Counted from the first letter of the stretch, positions 8,644 through 18,335 are shown. The stretch is DNA of 64,000 nt from Pyrinomonadaceae bacterium (GCA_026129865.1 JAHCHG010000001.1:496001-560000), one strand, 5' to 3'. A program made the numbers and translations. Notes: a model not told the origin generated them from the letters alone.

Positions 8644-9810
8644 ATGAGGTTCAATTTTACAACTGCCGGAGAATCGCACGGCAAAGCGCTTGTCGCGATC
8701 ATTGAAGGTCTTCCCGCCGGAATGCCGGTGGATATTAATAAAATCAACCACGAACTCTGGCGGCGCCAGCAGGGTTACGGGCGCGGCGGGCGTATGAAGA
8801 TCGAAAGCGACACGATCGAGATTCTGTCCGGCGTGCGCCATGGCAAAACTCTCGGTTCGCCGATCGCTTTGATCATAGAAAACCGCGATTTCGTACATTG
8901 GCAAGATATAATGGCGAGCGAACCCGTCGACGTAAATCCGAAACGCGACCGTGTCGTTAAGCGACCGCGCCCGGGACATGCCGACCTCGCCGGCGGGCAA
9001 AAATACGGCGCGCGCGATCTGCGTAACATTTTGGAACGCGCGTCGGCGCGCGAAACTGCGGCACGAGTCGCCTGCGGCGCGTTTGCAAAGCAATTTCTTG
9101 AAATTTTCGGTACCGAAATACGAAGTCATGTGATCAAGCTCGGCAAAGTCCCCAAAAAGCCGCTCGATCGATCTTGGGAAGACATCGGCAAAATCCCCGA
9201 AGATTCGAAGCTGAACTGCGCCGATCCGGAGATCGAAAATCAAATGATCGCGCTCATCGACAGCGCCAAAGAAGACGGCGACACGCTCGGCGGCGTTTTC
9301 GAGGTCGTCGCGAAAAACGTCGTCGTCGGCTTGGGATCGCATGTTTCCTGGAACGAAAAACTCGACGGTCGCATTGCGCAGGCGTTTATGTCGATCCAGG
9401 CGACAAAGGCGGTCGAGCTCGGCACAGGTGTTGAAAACGCCGGAAAATTCGGCTCCGGAGTTCACGACGAGATCGTTTTCGAAGAGGAAAAGTTCCGCCG
9501 TACGACAAACCGCGCCGGCGGACTCGAAGGCGGCATTACAAACGGCGAAGAGCTCCGCGTCCGCGGTTACCTTAAACCGATCTCAACATTGCGAAAACCG
9601 CTTCGCTCGGTTGATATCGACACCAAGCAGGAAGATCCGGCAGCTTTCGAACGATCCGACATAACAGCCGTCCCTGCCGCAGGCGTCATCGGCGAATCAA
9701 TGCTCGCGATCGTTTTGGCAAATGCAATGAGAGAAAAATTCGGCGGTGATTCGATTGCCGAAGTGCGGTCGAATTTCAATAACTACATTACATCTTTAGC
9801 CAGCTACTAG
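8644..9810 (+). CDS. aroC: Chorismate synthase
   Basis: Final enzyme of the shikimate pathway: converts EPSP to chorismate with reduced FMN. The N-terminus reads [12 protein letters not shown], the first chorismate synthase signature. It is followed by [11 protein letters not shown], the region [15 protein letters not shown] near residue 110 and [12 protein letters not shown]. At 388 residues it has the usual long-form length. AGGA lies 7 nt before the ATG. It is flanked upstream by the palindromic repeat and convergent with purD, whose stop is 4 nt away. Confidence 0.97.
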   Translation: MRFNFTTAGESHGKALVAIIEGLPAGMPVDINKINHELWRRQQGYGRGGRMKIESDTIEILSGVRHGKTLGSPIALIIENRDFVHWQDIMASEPVDVNPKRDRVVKRPRPGHADLAGGQKYGARDLRNILERASARETAARVACGAFAKQFLEIFGTEIRSHVIKLGKVPKKPLDRSWEDIGKIPEDSKLNCADPEIENQMIALIDSAKEDGDTLGGVFEVVAKNVVVGLGSHVSWNEKLDGRIAQAFMSIQATKAVELGTGVENAGKFGSGVHDEIVFEEEKFRRTTNRAGGLEGGITNGEELRVRGYLKPISTLRKPLRSVDIDTKQEDPAAFERSDITAVPAAGVIGESMLAIVLANAMREKFGGDSIAEVRSNFNNYITSLASY

Positions 9811-9813
9811 TGC

Positions 9814-11085
9814 TTATTTTCCGATGTCGCGGCGATACTGCATACCGCGCCATTCTATCTCGTTAACGGCTTTATAAGCGCGGTGGATCGCGCCGTTCAG
9901 GTTTCGCGCGGTCGCGGTTATGCCAAGGACTCTGCCGCCGGCTGTTATGAATTCTCCAGCCTCGTTGTTGGCGGTTCCGGCGTGAAAAACTACAATCTCG
10001 TCGTGTTTTAAGACATTTTCCAGCCCGTCAATCCGGTCGCCGGTTCGTGCGTTTTGCGGATAACCTTCCGTGGCGAGCACGACACAGGTGCTGCTTCCCT
10101 CTTTCCAATCGATCAGGAGTTTATCAAGGGATTGGGTATGGATCGCTTCGCAAATGTCGACGAGGTCGGTTTCGAGCCGAACAAGAATAGCCTGCGTTTC
10201 GGGGTCGCCGAAACGCACGTTATATTCAAGAACTTTCGCTCCATCCGGAGTCATCATCAAACCGAGGAACAAGATTCCCGAAAACGGAAAGCCGTCTGAC
10301 TCAGCGCCTTTTAACGTGGGTTTAACAATCGTTTCAACTATCTGTTCGAGCTCGTCCGCAGAGAGCAGCGCCGAGTCCGTGATGACGCCCATGCCGCCCG
10401 TATTCGGTCCGGTGTCGCCTTCGCCGATGCGTTTATGATCGCGCGCGGGCGGCATCGGCGCAAAATTTTTGCCGTCGCAGAACATGATCAGCGAAACTTC
10501 TCGTCCGAGAAGACATTCTTCCAAAACGATAGTTTCCGCCGCCTGTGTCCCGACGGTTTCGGAAAGCGATTTAATTCCCTCGATCGCCTCGCTTCTATTT
10601 TTTGCAACGATCACGCCTTTTCCGGCAGCGAGCCCGTCAGCTTTTATGACGACCGGAGCATTTTCGTCGCCGAATTTTCCGCTTTTTAAAATGGCTGCCG
10701 CATTTTCGGCAGAGTTCGCTGTTGCAAATTTTGCTGTTGGAATGCCGTGTCGCGCCATAAAATCCTTTGCAAAGGATTTGCTCGATTCGAGCTGTGCTGC
10801 CCGTTTCCCGGCACCGATTATCTTTAATCCACAAGTTTCGAATTCGTCGACGATACCAAGCGCCAGCGGCGTTTCGCCGCCGACGAAAGTCAGTTCGATC
10901 TCGTTTTCGACGGCAAACACGGCAAGCGCGTTTATATCTTCAGGTTTGATCGCGACGAGTTCCGCGATCTCGCCGATTCCGGCGTTGCCGCTTGCGCAAA
11001 AAATCTTTGAAACACGCTGGCTTTTAGCGAATGAATAACAAAGAGCGTGCTCGCGCCCACCTGAACCGATTACGAGAATTTTCAT
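9814..11085 (-). CDS. purD: Phosphoribosylamine-glycine ligase (GAR synthetase)
   Basis: Purine biosynthesis enzyme: ATP + phosphoribosylamine + glycine gives GAR. It begins with the diagnostic MKILVIGSGGREHAL. The ATP-grasp fold is seen in VIKADGLAAGKGVIVA and in ARDHKRIGEGDTGPNTGGMG, the PurD signature. VRFGDPETQAIL marks the metal-binding end of the ATP-grasp domain, before the C-terminal domain. At 423 residues it has the normal length. It is convergent with aroC. No Shine-Dalgarno is evident. Confidence 0.97.
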   Translation of the reverse strand: MKILVIGSGGREHALCYSFAKSQRVSKIFCASGNAGIGEIAELVAIKPEDINALAVFAVENEIELTFVGGETPLALGIVDEFETCGLKIIGAGKRAAQLESSKSFAKDFMARHGIPTAKFATANSAENAAAILKSGKFGDENAPVVIKADGLAAGKGVIVAKNRSEAIEGIKSLSETVGTQAAETIVLEECLLGREVSLIMFCDGKNFAPMPPARDHKRIGEGDTGPNTGGMGVITDSALLSADELEQIVETIVKPTLKGAESDGFPFSGILFLGLMMTPDGAKVLEYNVRFGDPETQAILVRLETDLVDICEAIHTQSLDKLLIDWKEGSSTCVVLATEGYPQNARTGDRIDGLENVLKHDEIVVFHAGTANNEAGEFITAGGRVLGITATARNLNGAIHRAYKAVNEIEWRGMQYRRDIGK

Positions 11086-11106
11086 AAGACTGAATTTTTA
11101 CGGAAC

Positions 11107-11133
11107 TTGACACAAAAACGTGATAGTTATAAT
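11107..11133 (+). promoter_or_regulatory. Sigma70-like promoter candidate
   Basis: TTGACA (11107-11112) and TATAAT (11128-11133) are exact consensus hexamers, but the spacer is only 15 bp, shorter than the 17 bp optimum. If used, it would give the zinc-ribbon gene at 11338 an untranslated leader of about 200 nt, in which I see only AT-rich sequence. Confidence 0.4.
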
Positions 11134-11337
11134 TTCAAAAAATAGTTTGTATCAAGTTTGATTGTAGTTAAAACGGACTTTTCGCTCCCAGCTTTTAAAA
11201 TTTACTACAAAAAATTTTAAATACCGAATCGTCCCCTCGTGAAAATTAAGCCCCGCCGCAAAACGAGACAGCAATCTGCTAACGATCGACGATCAGCAAA
11301 ATTCGATAACCAATAAGGGAAGATACAAGGAGAGTCG

Positions 11338-11724
11338 ATGGTGGGAAGTAGAAAAATCGAAGAAAGGATCAGGGAACCATTCGAGCGCGTAACCGATTCC
11401 GAATTTGAAGACACGGAAATTCTGTGTGTCGATTGTAACGGCTTGTTCATTTGGACCGCCGGAGAACAGACGTTTTTTCGCGATAAAGGCTTACAAAATC
11501 CGCCGAAGCGCTGTAAACAGTGTAAGAAGGCAAAAAATGAACGGTTAGAGGCGATCAACGCCGCGCAGGTTTCCGGCGCAAAGCAGCGGATCGAAGTTTC
11601 CGTAAATTGCGCAAAATGCAAAGCGAACACGACGGTTCCGTTTTATCCGTCGCAAGGACGCCCGGTTTACTGTCGTTCATGTTTTCTGGAAATGAATCCT
11701 TCAATTTTAGGTGAAAGCGAATAA
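11338..11724 (+). CDS. Small double zinc-ribbon protein
   Basis: 128-residue cytosolic protein with two separate cysteine modules. The first (about residues 29-63) runs CVDCNGLFIWTAGEQTFF to RCKQCKKAK and matches the pattern of the probable zinc-ribbon family often called zf-trcl. The second (about 91-114) is CAKC, 17 residues, then CRSC, the CxxC-x17-CxxC arrangement. A charged linker joins them. Such proteins are presumed to bind nucleic acid or protein, but the role is unknown. A good AGGAG site precedes the ATG (acaaggagagtcgATG). It is convergent with the permease gene, with 2 nt between the stops. Confidence 0.75.
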   Translation: MVGSRKIEERIREPFERVTDSEFEDTEILCVDCNGLFIWTAGEQTFFRDKGLQNPPKRCKQCKKAKNERLEAINAAQVSGAKQRIEVSVNCAKCKANTTVPFYPSQGRPVYCRSCFLEMNPSILGESE

Positions 11725-11726
11725 TA

Positions 11727-13724
11727 TTAGCCTCCGACGTGAACGCTCGGTCTAAGTTCGGGATCCGATTCAGCCTGACGCAGGATTTCGCGTGTAACCG
11801 GTGCCGTATCGCCTTCGCCAAAAATCATGTACCGTATCAAATAGGCGATCGGATTCCCTTCGCTCCAACCAAAGTACACGTGCGGAATTTTCTGCGTTTC
11901 ATCCCGCAAATATAACAAGAGAGCGGCGATCGCATTGGGAACCGCCGGCGCTTCCGTCCGAAGAATCTTATATCCGGCAACATCGACTCCGCGAATTTTC
12001 AATTTCCCTGTAAATTCTGAAGCGTCGCCTAATTCGACTTCGTAAAAAATGATCGGATCGCTCGAAGGAATGTGATTATCGGTTCGTTTTTCATGCTCTT
12101 TGAACCGGTATTCTTCCAGATCTCCGTTCTCACGCCGGTTCGTAACGATCCTGATAGAATCGCCGCCGAGCTCATTGATGAACTGCTTAGCTTTTTCATC
12201 TAGTTCAATTCCTTCAACACGAACTTCTGTCGTCCGCATCGCACGGGAAATGAATGAGGTTACTACTATGCCGAGAATGAACAGCGAAGCTATCTGCAAT
12301 CCGCTTGGCTGCTCGACGATATTTACCAGCGTTGTGTAAAAGAAAACAAGGGTTATGATCAGAAAACCGATCCATTTACGTTCGCCGCGCTCCCAAGCTG
12401 AAATGGTAACTGCGACAGCGGCTGACGCCATTAAAAACAGAACTCCCGTTGCGTATGCACCGCCCTGCGCATCGACGTCAGCTTCAAATAATATGGTTAC
12501 TATCGCAGCGATTCCGGTGAAAACCAGGACCAGCGGGCGCGTCGCGCGAGCCCAATCCGGTGCCATTCCATAGCGCGGTAAATAGCGCGGAACGATATTT
12601 AGTAAGCCAGCCATTGCAGAAGCGCCCGCAAACCAGAGAATCGTGATCGTACTGATGTCGTAAAGCGTCCCTAAGCCGTCGCCGAAGAAGTTATGCGCTA
12701 AGTACGACAACGCACGCCCGTTTGCCTCGCCGCCGACATTAAATTTTTCCGCCGGGATCAACAACGTTGTGACAAGACTGCTGCCGACAAGCATGACGCT
12801 CATTATAAGAGCCGCACCGCTTAGAAGTTTTTTCCCGTTTGCGATTCGGCTCTGAAGATACTGCTCCGCGTTTGGCGTCAGTGTCGAATCGGGGAGCGTC
12901 GAAACATGGAGCGATTCGCGGTCGACATCCGAAAGCTCAACGTCGCTTTTTACGAGCGGCATCACTACGACACCGGTTTCGAAACCTGACAGACCAAGCG
13001 CAAGTTTTGGAAAGTAAAACAAGGACATTATGGCAAGCGCAACGATACTTCCGTTAACGCTCGGGTAGGCAAAAACAGCGTCTTTCCATTGAGTAAGTAC
13101 TTCGGGTCTAATGAAAAATATCTCAAAAAGCCCTGTGGCAATTACCGCAATGTTGAAAAGAAGGTAGATGATCACGATCACCACTGCAATTCCGATTGCT
13201 TCTTTGAAACCTTTTAAAAATACAGCGCCGAGAAATGCAATTAAAACGAGGGTTACAATGATCTCATGATGCAGAAATTTCATATTCTGCTCGACAAATG
13301 GATTTTCGACGATATGCGCCGTCGCGTCTGCCGCCGAAAGCGTGATCGTAATAATGAAGCTGGTCGCAACAAATCCTAAAAGCGCAAGCACGAACATCTT
13401 GCTTTTCCAACGGGAAAGCAAATTTTCGAGCATTGAGATCGACCCGTCGCCGTGCGGGCTCTCTTCAGCCACGCGCTTATACATCGGCAGCGCACCAAAC
13501 AGCGTCAAGATCACCAAAACAAAAGTGGCAAAAGGAGAGAGCGGTCCGGCAGCTAAAAACGCAATTCCGGGTTGATATCCAAGAGTCGAAAAATAATCGA
13601 CTCCGGTCAGGCACATAACCTTCCACCATGCGTGTTGCTCGTGCTTCGCGGCAGAACTGCCTTCAACGTCCGGATCGCGAACGCCTTTCAAGAGCCAGTT
13701 TCCAAATCGCGTCTTTTTTTTCAT
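11727..13724 (-). CDS. APC-superfamily permease with a cytoplasmic C-terminal domain
   Basis: 665-residue membrane transporter. About 12 helices fill residues 35-475, starting with the conserved [20 protein letters not shown] and [17 protein letters not shown]. These resemble the amino-acid/polyamine/cation (COG0531-type) family. The last roughly 170 residues are hydrophilic (from about residue 490: [23 protein letters not shown]...) and probably form a cytosolic regulatory domain, as in KimA-like potassium permeases. The substrate is uncertain; amino acid or K+ are the obvious options. AGG lies 7 nt before the ATG. The upstream spacer holds a putative structured RNA. Confidence 0.75.
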   Translation of the reverse strand: MKKKTRFGNWLLKGVRDPDVEGSSAAKHEQHAWWKVMCLTGVDYFSTLGYQPGIAFLAAGPLSPFATFVLVILTLFGALPMYKRVAEESPHGDGSISMLENLLSRWKSKMFVLALLGFVATSFIITITLSAADATAHIVENPFVEQNMKFLHHEIIVTLVLIAFLGAVFLKGFKEAIGIAVVIVIIYLLFNIAVIATGLFEIFFIRPEVLTQWKDAVFAYPSVNGSIVALAIMSLFYFPKLALGLSGFETGVVVMPLVKSDVELSDVDRESLHVSTLPDSTLTPNAEQYLQSRIANGKKLLSGAALIMSVMLVGSSLVTTLLIPAEKFNVGGEANGRALSYLAHNFFGDGLGTLYDISTITILWFAGASAMAGLLNIVPRYLPRYGMAPDWARATRPLVLVFTGIAAIVTILFEADVDAQGGAYATGVLFLMASAAVAVTISAWERGERKWIGFLIITLVFFYTTLVNIVEQPSGLQIASLFILGIVVTSFISRAMRTTEVRVEGIELDEKAKQFINELGGDSIRIVTNRRENGDLEEYRFKEHEKRTDNHIPSSDPIIFYEVELGDASEFTGKLKIRGVDVAGYKILRTEAPAVPNAIAALLLYLRDETQKIPHVYFGWSEGNPIAYLIRYMIFGEGDTAPVTREILRQAESDPELRPSVHVGG

Positions 13725-13923
13725 TTTACGACCTGTTTAAAGAGAAAAAAGACCGCCGGACTAAAGAACTCGGCTTGGTCTCTAAAGAAAAGAATTTTTC
13801 GATTGGTTGATTTTTTCACCGTCCGCATGATACTTCGAAACGCAAAAGCAGATTATAAGCAAATTTATGTGAAATCCAGAAATCGGAAGCGAACTTTTAT
13901 GAAATTTCGTAAACATGGATTTA

Positions 13924-14014
13924 AAAAGTAAAAAGGCGACGTCTCCCACACCGTCGCCTCTAGGTCACAAGTCCTCACCCCTCGTGACCAAATGTTCACC
14001 GGGGAGGTGAACAT
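13924..14014 (-). ncRNA. Putative small structured RNA (three hairpins ending in a U-run)
   Basis: Within the 348-nt spacer between the permease and the protease gene, three perfect stems lie in series on the minus strand: TGTTCACC/GGTGAACA (13993-14013, 5-nt loop), GGTCAC/GTGACC (13963-13989) and GGCGACG/CGTCGCC (13935-13958). The last is followed by TTTTTACTTTTT (13923-13934), an intrinsic-terminator layout. A promoter-like TTGCAA, 16 bp, CATAAT (14048-14021) would start transcription at the foot of the first hairpin. The first loop (TCCCC) and the second loop (GAGGGG) could pair. It could be a free small RNA, an attenuator or riboswitch for the permease, or simply an elaborate terminator for the protease gene. 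I recognise no known RNA family. Confidence 0.45.
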
Positions 14015-14020
14015 CTATAG

Positions 14021-14048
14021 ATTATGCACACGCAAAAAAAAATTGCAA
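14021..14048 (-). promoter_or_regulatory. Promoter candidate for the structured RNA
   Basis: On the minus strand TTGCAA (14043-14048) and CATAAT (14021-14026) are separated by 16 bp. The predicted start near 14014 coincides with the first base of a perfect hairpin. The -35 element is 25 nt past the stop codon of the protease gene. Confidence 0.4.
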
Positions 14049-14072
14049 GCATAAACTTTTACTTTATAACCA

Positions 14073-15380
14073 TCAATTTACGGGAATTTGGAACGAGTTC
14101 CAGTTGTTGACGACCTCGCCGACCGAGAGTCCGCCGGGCAGAGCATCGACGGAGCCGCCCGGTGCGCGATAATAGATACTATAGTCTCCCGGCGGCACAT
14201 CTGAACTTAGAGAAATCTCGAAACTGAACACGGAAAGATCACTGGAAAAGTCATGCCGGATTAGTGAGCCGCGAGAGATCGACAAAAATGGAGAATTGAA
14301 GAAGATATCCGGAGAATCTTCAGTGATGCCGCTGCCGCCAATATAAATGATAAACGATTTTCCGCCGTTGACGGGAACCGGAAGCCGGGACAGCTGTCCG
14401 CTAAAACCTAGATACGAAAGTTGAGTTTTCGATGAACGTTTACTTGAGATCGACGGGATCTTGATCGATTTTCCGGCTTCGACCTGAACCGTTCCCGAAT
14501 CATTTACAGATGATCCGCCTTTCAGATTTATCGGTTTCGAGTAAAGTTTGTATTCGCCGCCGGTAAGTCCTGAGATCGAAAACCTTGCTTCCGAATCGGA
14601 ATCGGTTCCGGCAATAACGCGTCCCGTAGAAAGCTCTTCCAGCCAAACATGCGACCGAACGCTTGCAGATTGAATTTCGCCACTGATCGAACCGCAGCAA
14701 TTTTCAACACCTGCAGGCGGACCATAAATGGCTCTGACTCCGGCAATATCATCTTCGGAGAGTGATCGTCCGGCGATCGCGGGAAGCCCGTAAATTCCGT
14801 TTCTCCCCTGATTTATCTGCATCGTCGCGCCGATGATGAAGGAATGTTCGAGCCCAAGAAGATGCCCGATCTCATGCGTAAGCGTCGATTCCAGATCAAA
14901 AGTTCCGGCGGAACCGTCCGTGGAAAACTGCTGGTACGGGTTTAAGACTATATCGGCTTCTGTAATCGCATCCTTGCCGTTATAAAAAACACGCGTCCGT
15001 GCCGGAACTTCCTCGGCATCACCTGCAAAGAATAGTAAATTTTCTGCCGTCGGCGCGATCGTGACCAGGCTGACACCGTCTCCCGACTTTCCGGCAGGGC
15101 TAACCGTTGAATTATCGGTTGTCGTAACGACGAACTTAATATTTGCCGCCGCTTCCCAGGTTTTAAAACTTCTCTCCAACGCACCTTCAACATCGCTCCC
15201 AGGTCTCAAGCCAATCTGGGGCTGAAAAAGGGACGATGACAGAGCAATCCTGACAATGCGGGAATTCCAACGCAGGTCGGAAGGCTTCGCCGATTCCGCC
15301 GAACCGTTTGCCCAAACAGTCGACGGCAAAAACAAAGCGAACGCGATCAACAAAACCTTTGCCGGCAGATATAATTTCAA
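14073..15380 (-). CDS. Secreted matrixin-like zinc metalloprotease
   Basis: 435-residue exported metzincin. Signal peptide at residues 1-24 (ends STVWANG). The catalytic zinc site is HEIGHLLGLEH at residues 169-179, an exact HExxHxxGxxH. It follows the matrixin-type run-up in which a substrate-binding strand precedes FDLESTLT. Residues about 235-300 look like a carboxypeptidase-regulatory or SdrD-like beta domain (GTDSDSEARFSISGLTGGEYKL), and the C-terminal ~120 residues a further beta domain. The TTG start at 15380 has GAGG 8 nt upstream, which lies inside the coding sequence of the preceding small membrane protein, so the two should be co-translated. Protease class is firm; the substrate is unknown. 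Confidence 0.85.
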   Translation of the reverse strand: MKLYLPAKVLLIAFALFLPSTVWANGSAESAKPSDLRWNSRIVRIALSSSLFQPQIGLRPGSDVEGALERSFKTWEAAANIKFVVTTTDNSTVSPAGKSGDGVSLVTIAPTAENLLFFAGDAEEVPARTRVFYNGKDAITEADIVLNPYQQFSTDGSAGTFDLESTLTHEIGHLLGLEHSFIIGATMQINQGRNGIYGLPAIAGRSLSEDDIAGVRAIYGPPAGVENCCGSISGEIQSASVRSHVWLEELSTGRVIAGTDSDSEARFSISGLTGGEYKLYSKPINLKGGSSVNDSGTVQVEAGKSIKIPSISSKRSSKTQLSYLGFSGQLSRLPVPVNGGKSFIIYIGGSGITEDSPDIFFNSPFLSISRGSLIRHDFSSDLSVFSFEISLSSDVPPGDYSIYYRAPGGSVDALPGGLSVGEVVNNWNSFQIPVN

Positions 15381-15383
15381 GAA

Positions 15384-15605
15384 CTATTCCTCTTTCGCAA
15401 CCAACCCTTCGATATCTTCACGTCCAACGCTTTCCAGGTCGGAAAACCCGACGATCAAAAGCAGAACGACCAATGCCAATGTTGCCAGGACATAAAGGAT
15501 CGAGATCAATTCGAAGTAGATCAAAACCCCGATCACAACAGCGACACACGCAACCCAGAACAAAGCGACAGTTCTGCGGCTAAATTTACTTTGATTTTCT
15601 GACAT
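15384..15605 (-). CDS. Small two-helix membrane protein
   Basis: About 73 residues if started at the ATG at 15603-15605 (MSENQSKFS); a GTG at 15626 would add seven residues but has no ribosome site either. Two hydrophobic stretches (about residues 13-29 and 35-53) flanked by a basic N-terminus and an acidic tail (DLESVGREDIEGLVAKEE) suggest a hairpin in the inner membrane. Its stop lies 3 nt before the start of the metalloprotease gene, whose Shine-Dalgarno it contains. That suggests a linked role such as an anchor or chaperone for the protease, but I recognise no family. Confidence 0.6.
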   Translation of the reverse strand: MSENQSKFSRRTVALFWVACVAVVIGVLIYFELISILYVLATLALVVLLLIVGFSDLESVGREDIEGLVAKEE

Positions 15606-15705
15606 ATTCTTTAGGAAGCCGCGCACAAAAACGCGCTAGTACAATAGATAACAGATTTCGGAACACGGAACAATAAAAAGTTTGATTCTTTCACAACTTA
15701 AGCGA

Positions 15706-16764
15706 TCAATCAATTATACGAAGAGGAAGTTTTTGCCGGTCATGTTCCGTGAAAGCGTTCGGAGAAATCACCGGTCGGGATTCGCCTGTACTACTTCCGC
15801 GAACGGGAATTTCTACAATATCAAATGCCTTCAAAAGAATATCTTCCATTTCATTCGATTTGATCTTTTCAAAATTGGCTCTGATAACCTCAGAAACACT
15901 GCCTTCGCGCCGAAAAATCGAAATACTCGTTGGGTCCGAGTTTTTGGTCAAACCGCCGGAGGTTGCAATGGCTCGGGTTAATGTCATTTCCGACCGCGAA
16001 GCTAACTGACCCGGGTTTTCGACACCTCCGATTACATATATAGGTTGTGCATCCTGGACTGTAACGATATCGCCGCTCAAGATTTGGGGATTCGAATTAG
16101 GTTTTCCCGACAAAAGATCGCTGATTTTGATGTTGATAAACTGAGCGCCGTTGTCCTCGCGGGCGGCGACGAAACGTTCACGCCGTTCGGCGTCCGGAGA
16201 CGATTTTTCCAGGCTTTCACCCGCTTGAGCGAGGCAATTGAGTTTTTCCGGGCGAAAAATCTGGACTTCGCCGCTCGCCGTGTCATTGAGACCGCCGGAA
16301 ATTACTAACAGCTCATTCAAGCGAACCGGGCGTTTGATCTGAAGTCTTTGCGGTGTTTTTATCGCACCTGAGATTATTGCGACGGGGCGATTTGACCTGT
16401 CTAGAATCCTTACTGAAATCTGAGGATTGCGAAGAATCTTGCCAAAAAGCGGCGAAACCGCATCTGCGATCTGCTTTTCACTTTTGCAGAGACCAAAAAC
16501 AGTTCCTTCAACAAAATTGATCTGTTCGAGAAAGCCTTCTGCCGTCAAACTGCCGCGCCAATCAAACTCCGCCGAACCGATGACGTCAATCTCGATCAGA
16601 TCGCCGAAATGGACGAGATCTTCTTCGTTCACGCTTCCGACGGAAGGATTTGCGGCGTCCGTTTTCGTCTGAATATTCGTACTAATATCTTGAGCAACGG
16701 CTGTATGACAGAGCGAAAGCGTGAAAAATAAAAATTTCAGAATATAAATCGATCTCTGTTTCAT
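15706..16764 (-). CDS. Polysaccharide biosynthesis/export (Wza-like, SLBB) protein
   Basis: 352-residue exported protein of the outer-membrane polysaccharide export family. Signal peptide at residues 1-24 (ends CHTAVAQ). The polysaccharide-export domain starts near residue 48 (LVHFGDLIEIDVIG), followed by two SLBB-type beta-grasp units: VAIISGAIKTPQRL with LNELLVISGGL, and IYVIGGVENPGQL with LTRAIATSGGL. No lipobox cysteine follows the signal peptide, unlike E. coli Wza. No glycosyltransferase or Wzc-type kinase is adjacent, so it appears orphaned from a capsule cluster. Confidence 0.85.
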   Translation of the reverse strand: MKQRSIYILKFLFFTLSLCHTAVAQDISTNIQTKTDAANPSVGSVNEEDLVHFGDLIEIDVIGSAEFDWRGSLTAEGFLEQINFVEGTVFGLCKSEKQIADAVSPLFGKILRNPQISVRILDRSNRPVAIISGAIKTPQRLQIKRPVRLNELLVISGGLNDTASGEVQIFRPEKLNCLAQAGESLEKSSPDAERRERFVAAREDNGAQFINIKISDLLSGKPNSNPQILSGDIVTVQDAQPIYVIGGVENPGQLASRSEMTLTRAIATSGGLTKNSDPTSISIFRREGSVSEVIRANFEKIKSNEMEDILLKAFDIVEIPVRGSSTGESRPVISPNAFTEHDRQKLPLRIID

Positions 16765-16809
16765 TTTTCAGTTCCCGCGCGATCAATTATTTTACATTTC
16801 GAAAAACAA

Positions 16810-17016
16810 TTATCCCGTCGTTTTGGCTTTTTTCTTTTTTCTAGCCGATTTTGAAGTGACCGTGCCCGGCACGGCAAAGCCGCGAAATTCCCAGTTGCAG
16901 GAATCGCAAAGCAAATTGAAGCGAAAGATCAACTTACTCAAAAAAGGAGTTGGGATATAACCACGGCGCACTCTGGAGCTAAAACACCGCGGACACCTTT
17001 GACTAATTATCTTCAT
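16810..17016 (-). CDS. Small CxxC/CxxC zinc-ribbon-like protein
   Basis: 68 residues: RCPRC near the N-terminus, DSCNWEFRGFAVPG after a hydrophobic middle, and a very basic tail (KSARKKKKAKTTG). The spacing Cys-x2-Cys, about 24 residues, Cys-x2-Cys fits a zinc ribbon. Its ATG overlaps the 3' end of the upstream gene by 14 nt, so it is likely translated from the same message. Function unknown. Confidence 0.6.
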   Translation of the reverse strand: MKIISQRCPRCFSSRVRRGYIPTPFLSKLIFRFNLLCDSCNWEFRGFAVPGTVTSKSARKKKKAKTTG

Positions 17017-18022
17017 CGTTTACAACAAACTTCTTATCGTTTCCAGTCTTTTTCGCCGAGCCCTTTTCAAGCGCTCTGATCCTTTCGATCTCCGCATTGA
17101 TCCGCGCGGCAATAACTTCTTTCTCAGAACTCTGAACGTCTTCACGAGCCAAATAGAACAATGCGTCCCGATACTGACCTACCGCTTTACGATAGTTTTC
17201 TTTGAACGCTTCCTTTTCCGCATTCTCGATCCTGTGCGAAATTTTTACCGAACCGATAAACTCTTTTAACGCCGACTTTGAGTCTATCAATTGCTCCTCG
17301 TCGGGGTAAAATTTCAATGCCGATTCGATCGTCAAAAGCGCAGTTTGCGCTAAGTTGATCTTATCCGCCAACTCGGGCTGTAAATTCGCCCTTTCGGTAA
17401 AAATCTTGGTTTCTATCTCGACCCATCTTAACAGATGATGCTTCCTAAACCCCTCTGCGATGTCCCTTCCGCGCCTTAAGGCGGCGAGCCGCGGGGAACC
17501 GACGCCAACATGCTGCATCTGAACTTCGTTTAGGGACAAATATTCGTTACATAGTTCAAAAACTTCCCAATGCCCGTCCGGTAAATGCGACAACGTTCGG
17601 GCTGCCTCGCTTTTCTTTTGAAGCTGTTCGACCAATTGCGAATTCCGCTTCAAACTCAATTTATGAACATTGTTAACACCACGTGCACTGGAAACGAGCT
17701 TTTCAATGTTCTTGTCGAGCTGCCGCTCGGCGCGAAGATAGCGGTTTCTTGCCTTTCTCAACACCACTTCGCGCAATACAACACCCAATACAAGAATAAT
17801 GCTCGAACCGATACCTGCAGCGATCCAGGGCGAATTTTCACCGCCTTCTTGAAGGATTGCCCATACAACAAAAAATGTCGCGATCGAAACCGCTACAGTC
17901 AGAACGTAAAAACTGGACGCCGGCAGCCAAAAAGGACTGCGGCTATTTGGGGGGGACCGCTTAAGTCGGTTTGCATTAAATCGTCGTGGCGGCTGTTGGT
18001 TTCGAAACCTGTTATCAGTCAA
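17003..18022 (-). CDS. Membrane-anchored coiled-coil protein of unknown function
   Basis: 339 residues. A basic, proline-rich cytosolic head (about 1-30) is followed by two hydrophobic helices (about 33-57 and 66-85), then a long helical, charged region to the end with likely coiled coil (NRYLRAERQLDKNIEKLV, EIERIRALEKGSAKK). The topology suggests a two-helix anchor with a large cytosolic helical domain. I recognise no named family. The TTG start is preceded by GGAG at 6 nt. The CxxC mini-protein gene overlaps its end. Confidence 0.65.
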   Translation of the reverse strand: MTDNRFRNQQPPRRFNANRLKRSPPNSRSPFWLPASSFYVLTVAVSIATFFVVWAILQEGGENSPWIAAGIGSSIILVLGVVLREVVLRKARNRYLRAERQLDKNIEKLVSSARGVNNVHKLSLKRNSQLVEQLQKKSEAARTLSHLPDGHWEVFELCNEYLSLNEVQMQHVGVGSPRLAALRRGRDIAEGFRKHHLLRWVEIETKIFTERANLQPELADKINLAQTALLTIESALKFYPDEEQLIDSKSALKEFIGSVKISHRIENAEKEAFKENYRKAVGQYRDALFYLAREDVQSSEKEVIAARINAEIERIRALEKGSAKKTGNDKKFVVNDEDN

Positions 18023-18157
18023 TCTCTACTCCGATTTATCAATTTCTCGCAAATGGTTCAGCGCGTTATTTATTTGGCTCGCGCATGTTAAATACTGAAA
18101 TTTAATATTATTCTTGTCAATTATCAATTGGATTTTTTCCTAACTTAAGCGATTTGC

Positions 18158-18163
18158 TATACT
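18158..18163 (+). promoter_or_regulatory. -10 box placing transcription start at a GTG codon
   Basis: TATACT lies 6 nt before the GTG at 18170, so the predicted start site falls on or beside the start codon. No clear -35 and no Shine-Dalgarno are present. This is the layout of a leaderless message. Confidence 0.35.
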
Positions 18164-18169
18164 CTTGCC

Positions 18170-18334
18170 GTGGGCGGAAAGCGTAAAAAAGATAAAGAAA
18201 GACCGGTTTTTGAATCGATCAGAAAGCCGACGGCGCCGCCTACTCGACGATTTGAAAAATCAAAGTCCGATGAAAAAGAGTATCCCGCACGGCGGCATGT
18301 AAAGCACAAGAAAAAGGACGATCTTCAGGATTAA
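18170..18334 (+). CDS. Small highly charged basic protein (54 aa)
   Basis: An open frame starting with GTG reads MGGKRKKDKERPVFE and ends KHKKKDDLQD before TAA at 18332-18334. About half of the residues are Lys, Arg, Asp or Glu and it has no hydrophobic core, so it should be disordered. It stops one base before the ATG of the next small gene, which supports a real two-gene operon. It may bind nucleic acid, but no family is recognised. The lack of a ribosome site together with the close -10 box suggests leaderless translation. Confidence 0.5.
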   Translation: MGGKRKKDKERPVFESIRKPTAPPTRRFEKSKSDEKEYPARRHVKHKKKDDLQD

Positions 18335-18335
18335 T

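Noticed and set aside
8608..9465. A long minus-strand frame opposite aroC
   Set aside because: It mirrors the strongly biased third codon positions of aroC and encodes no recognisable protein; the chorismate synthase reading is unambiguous.
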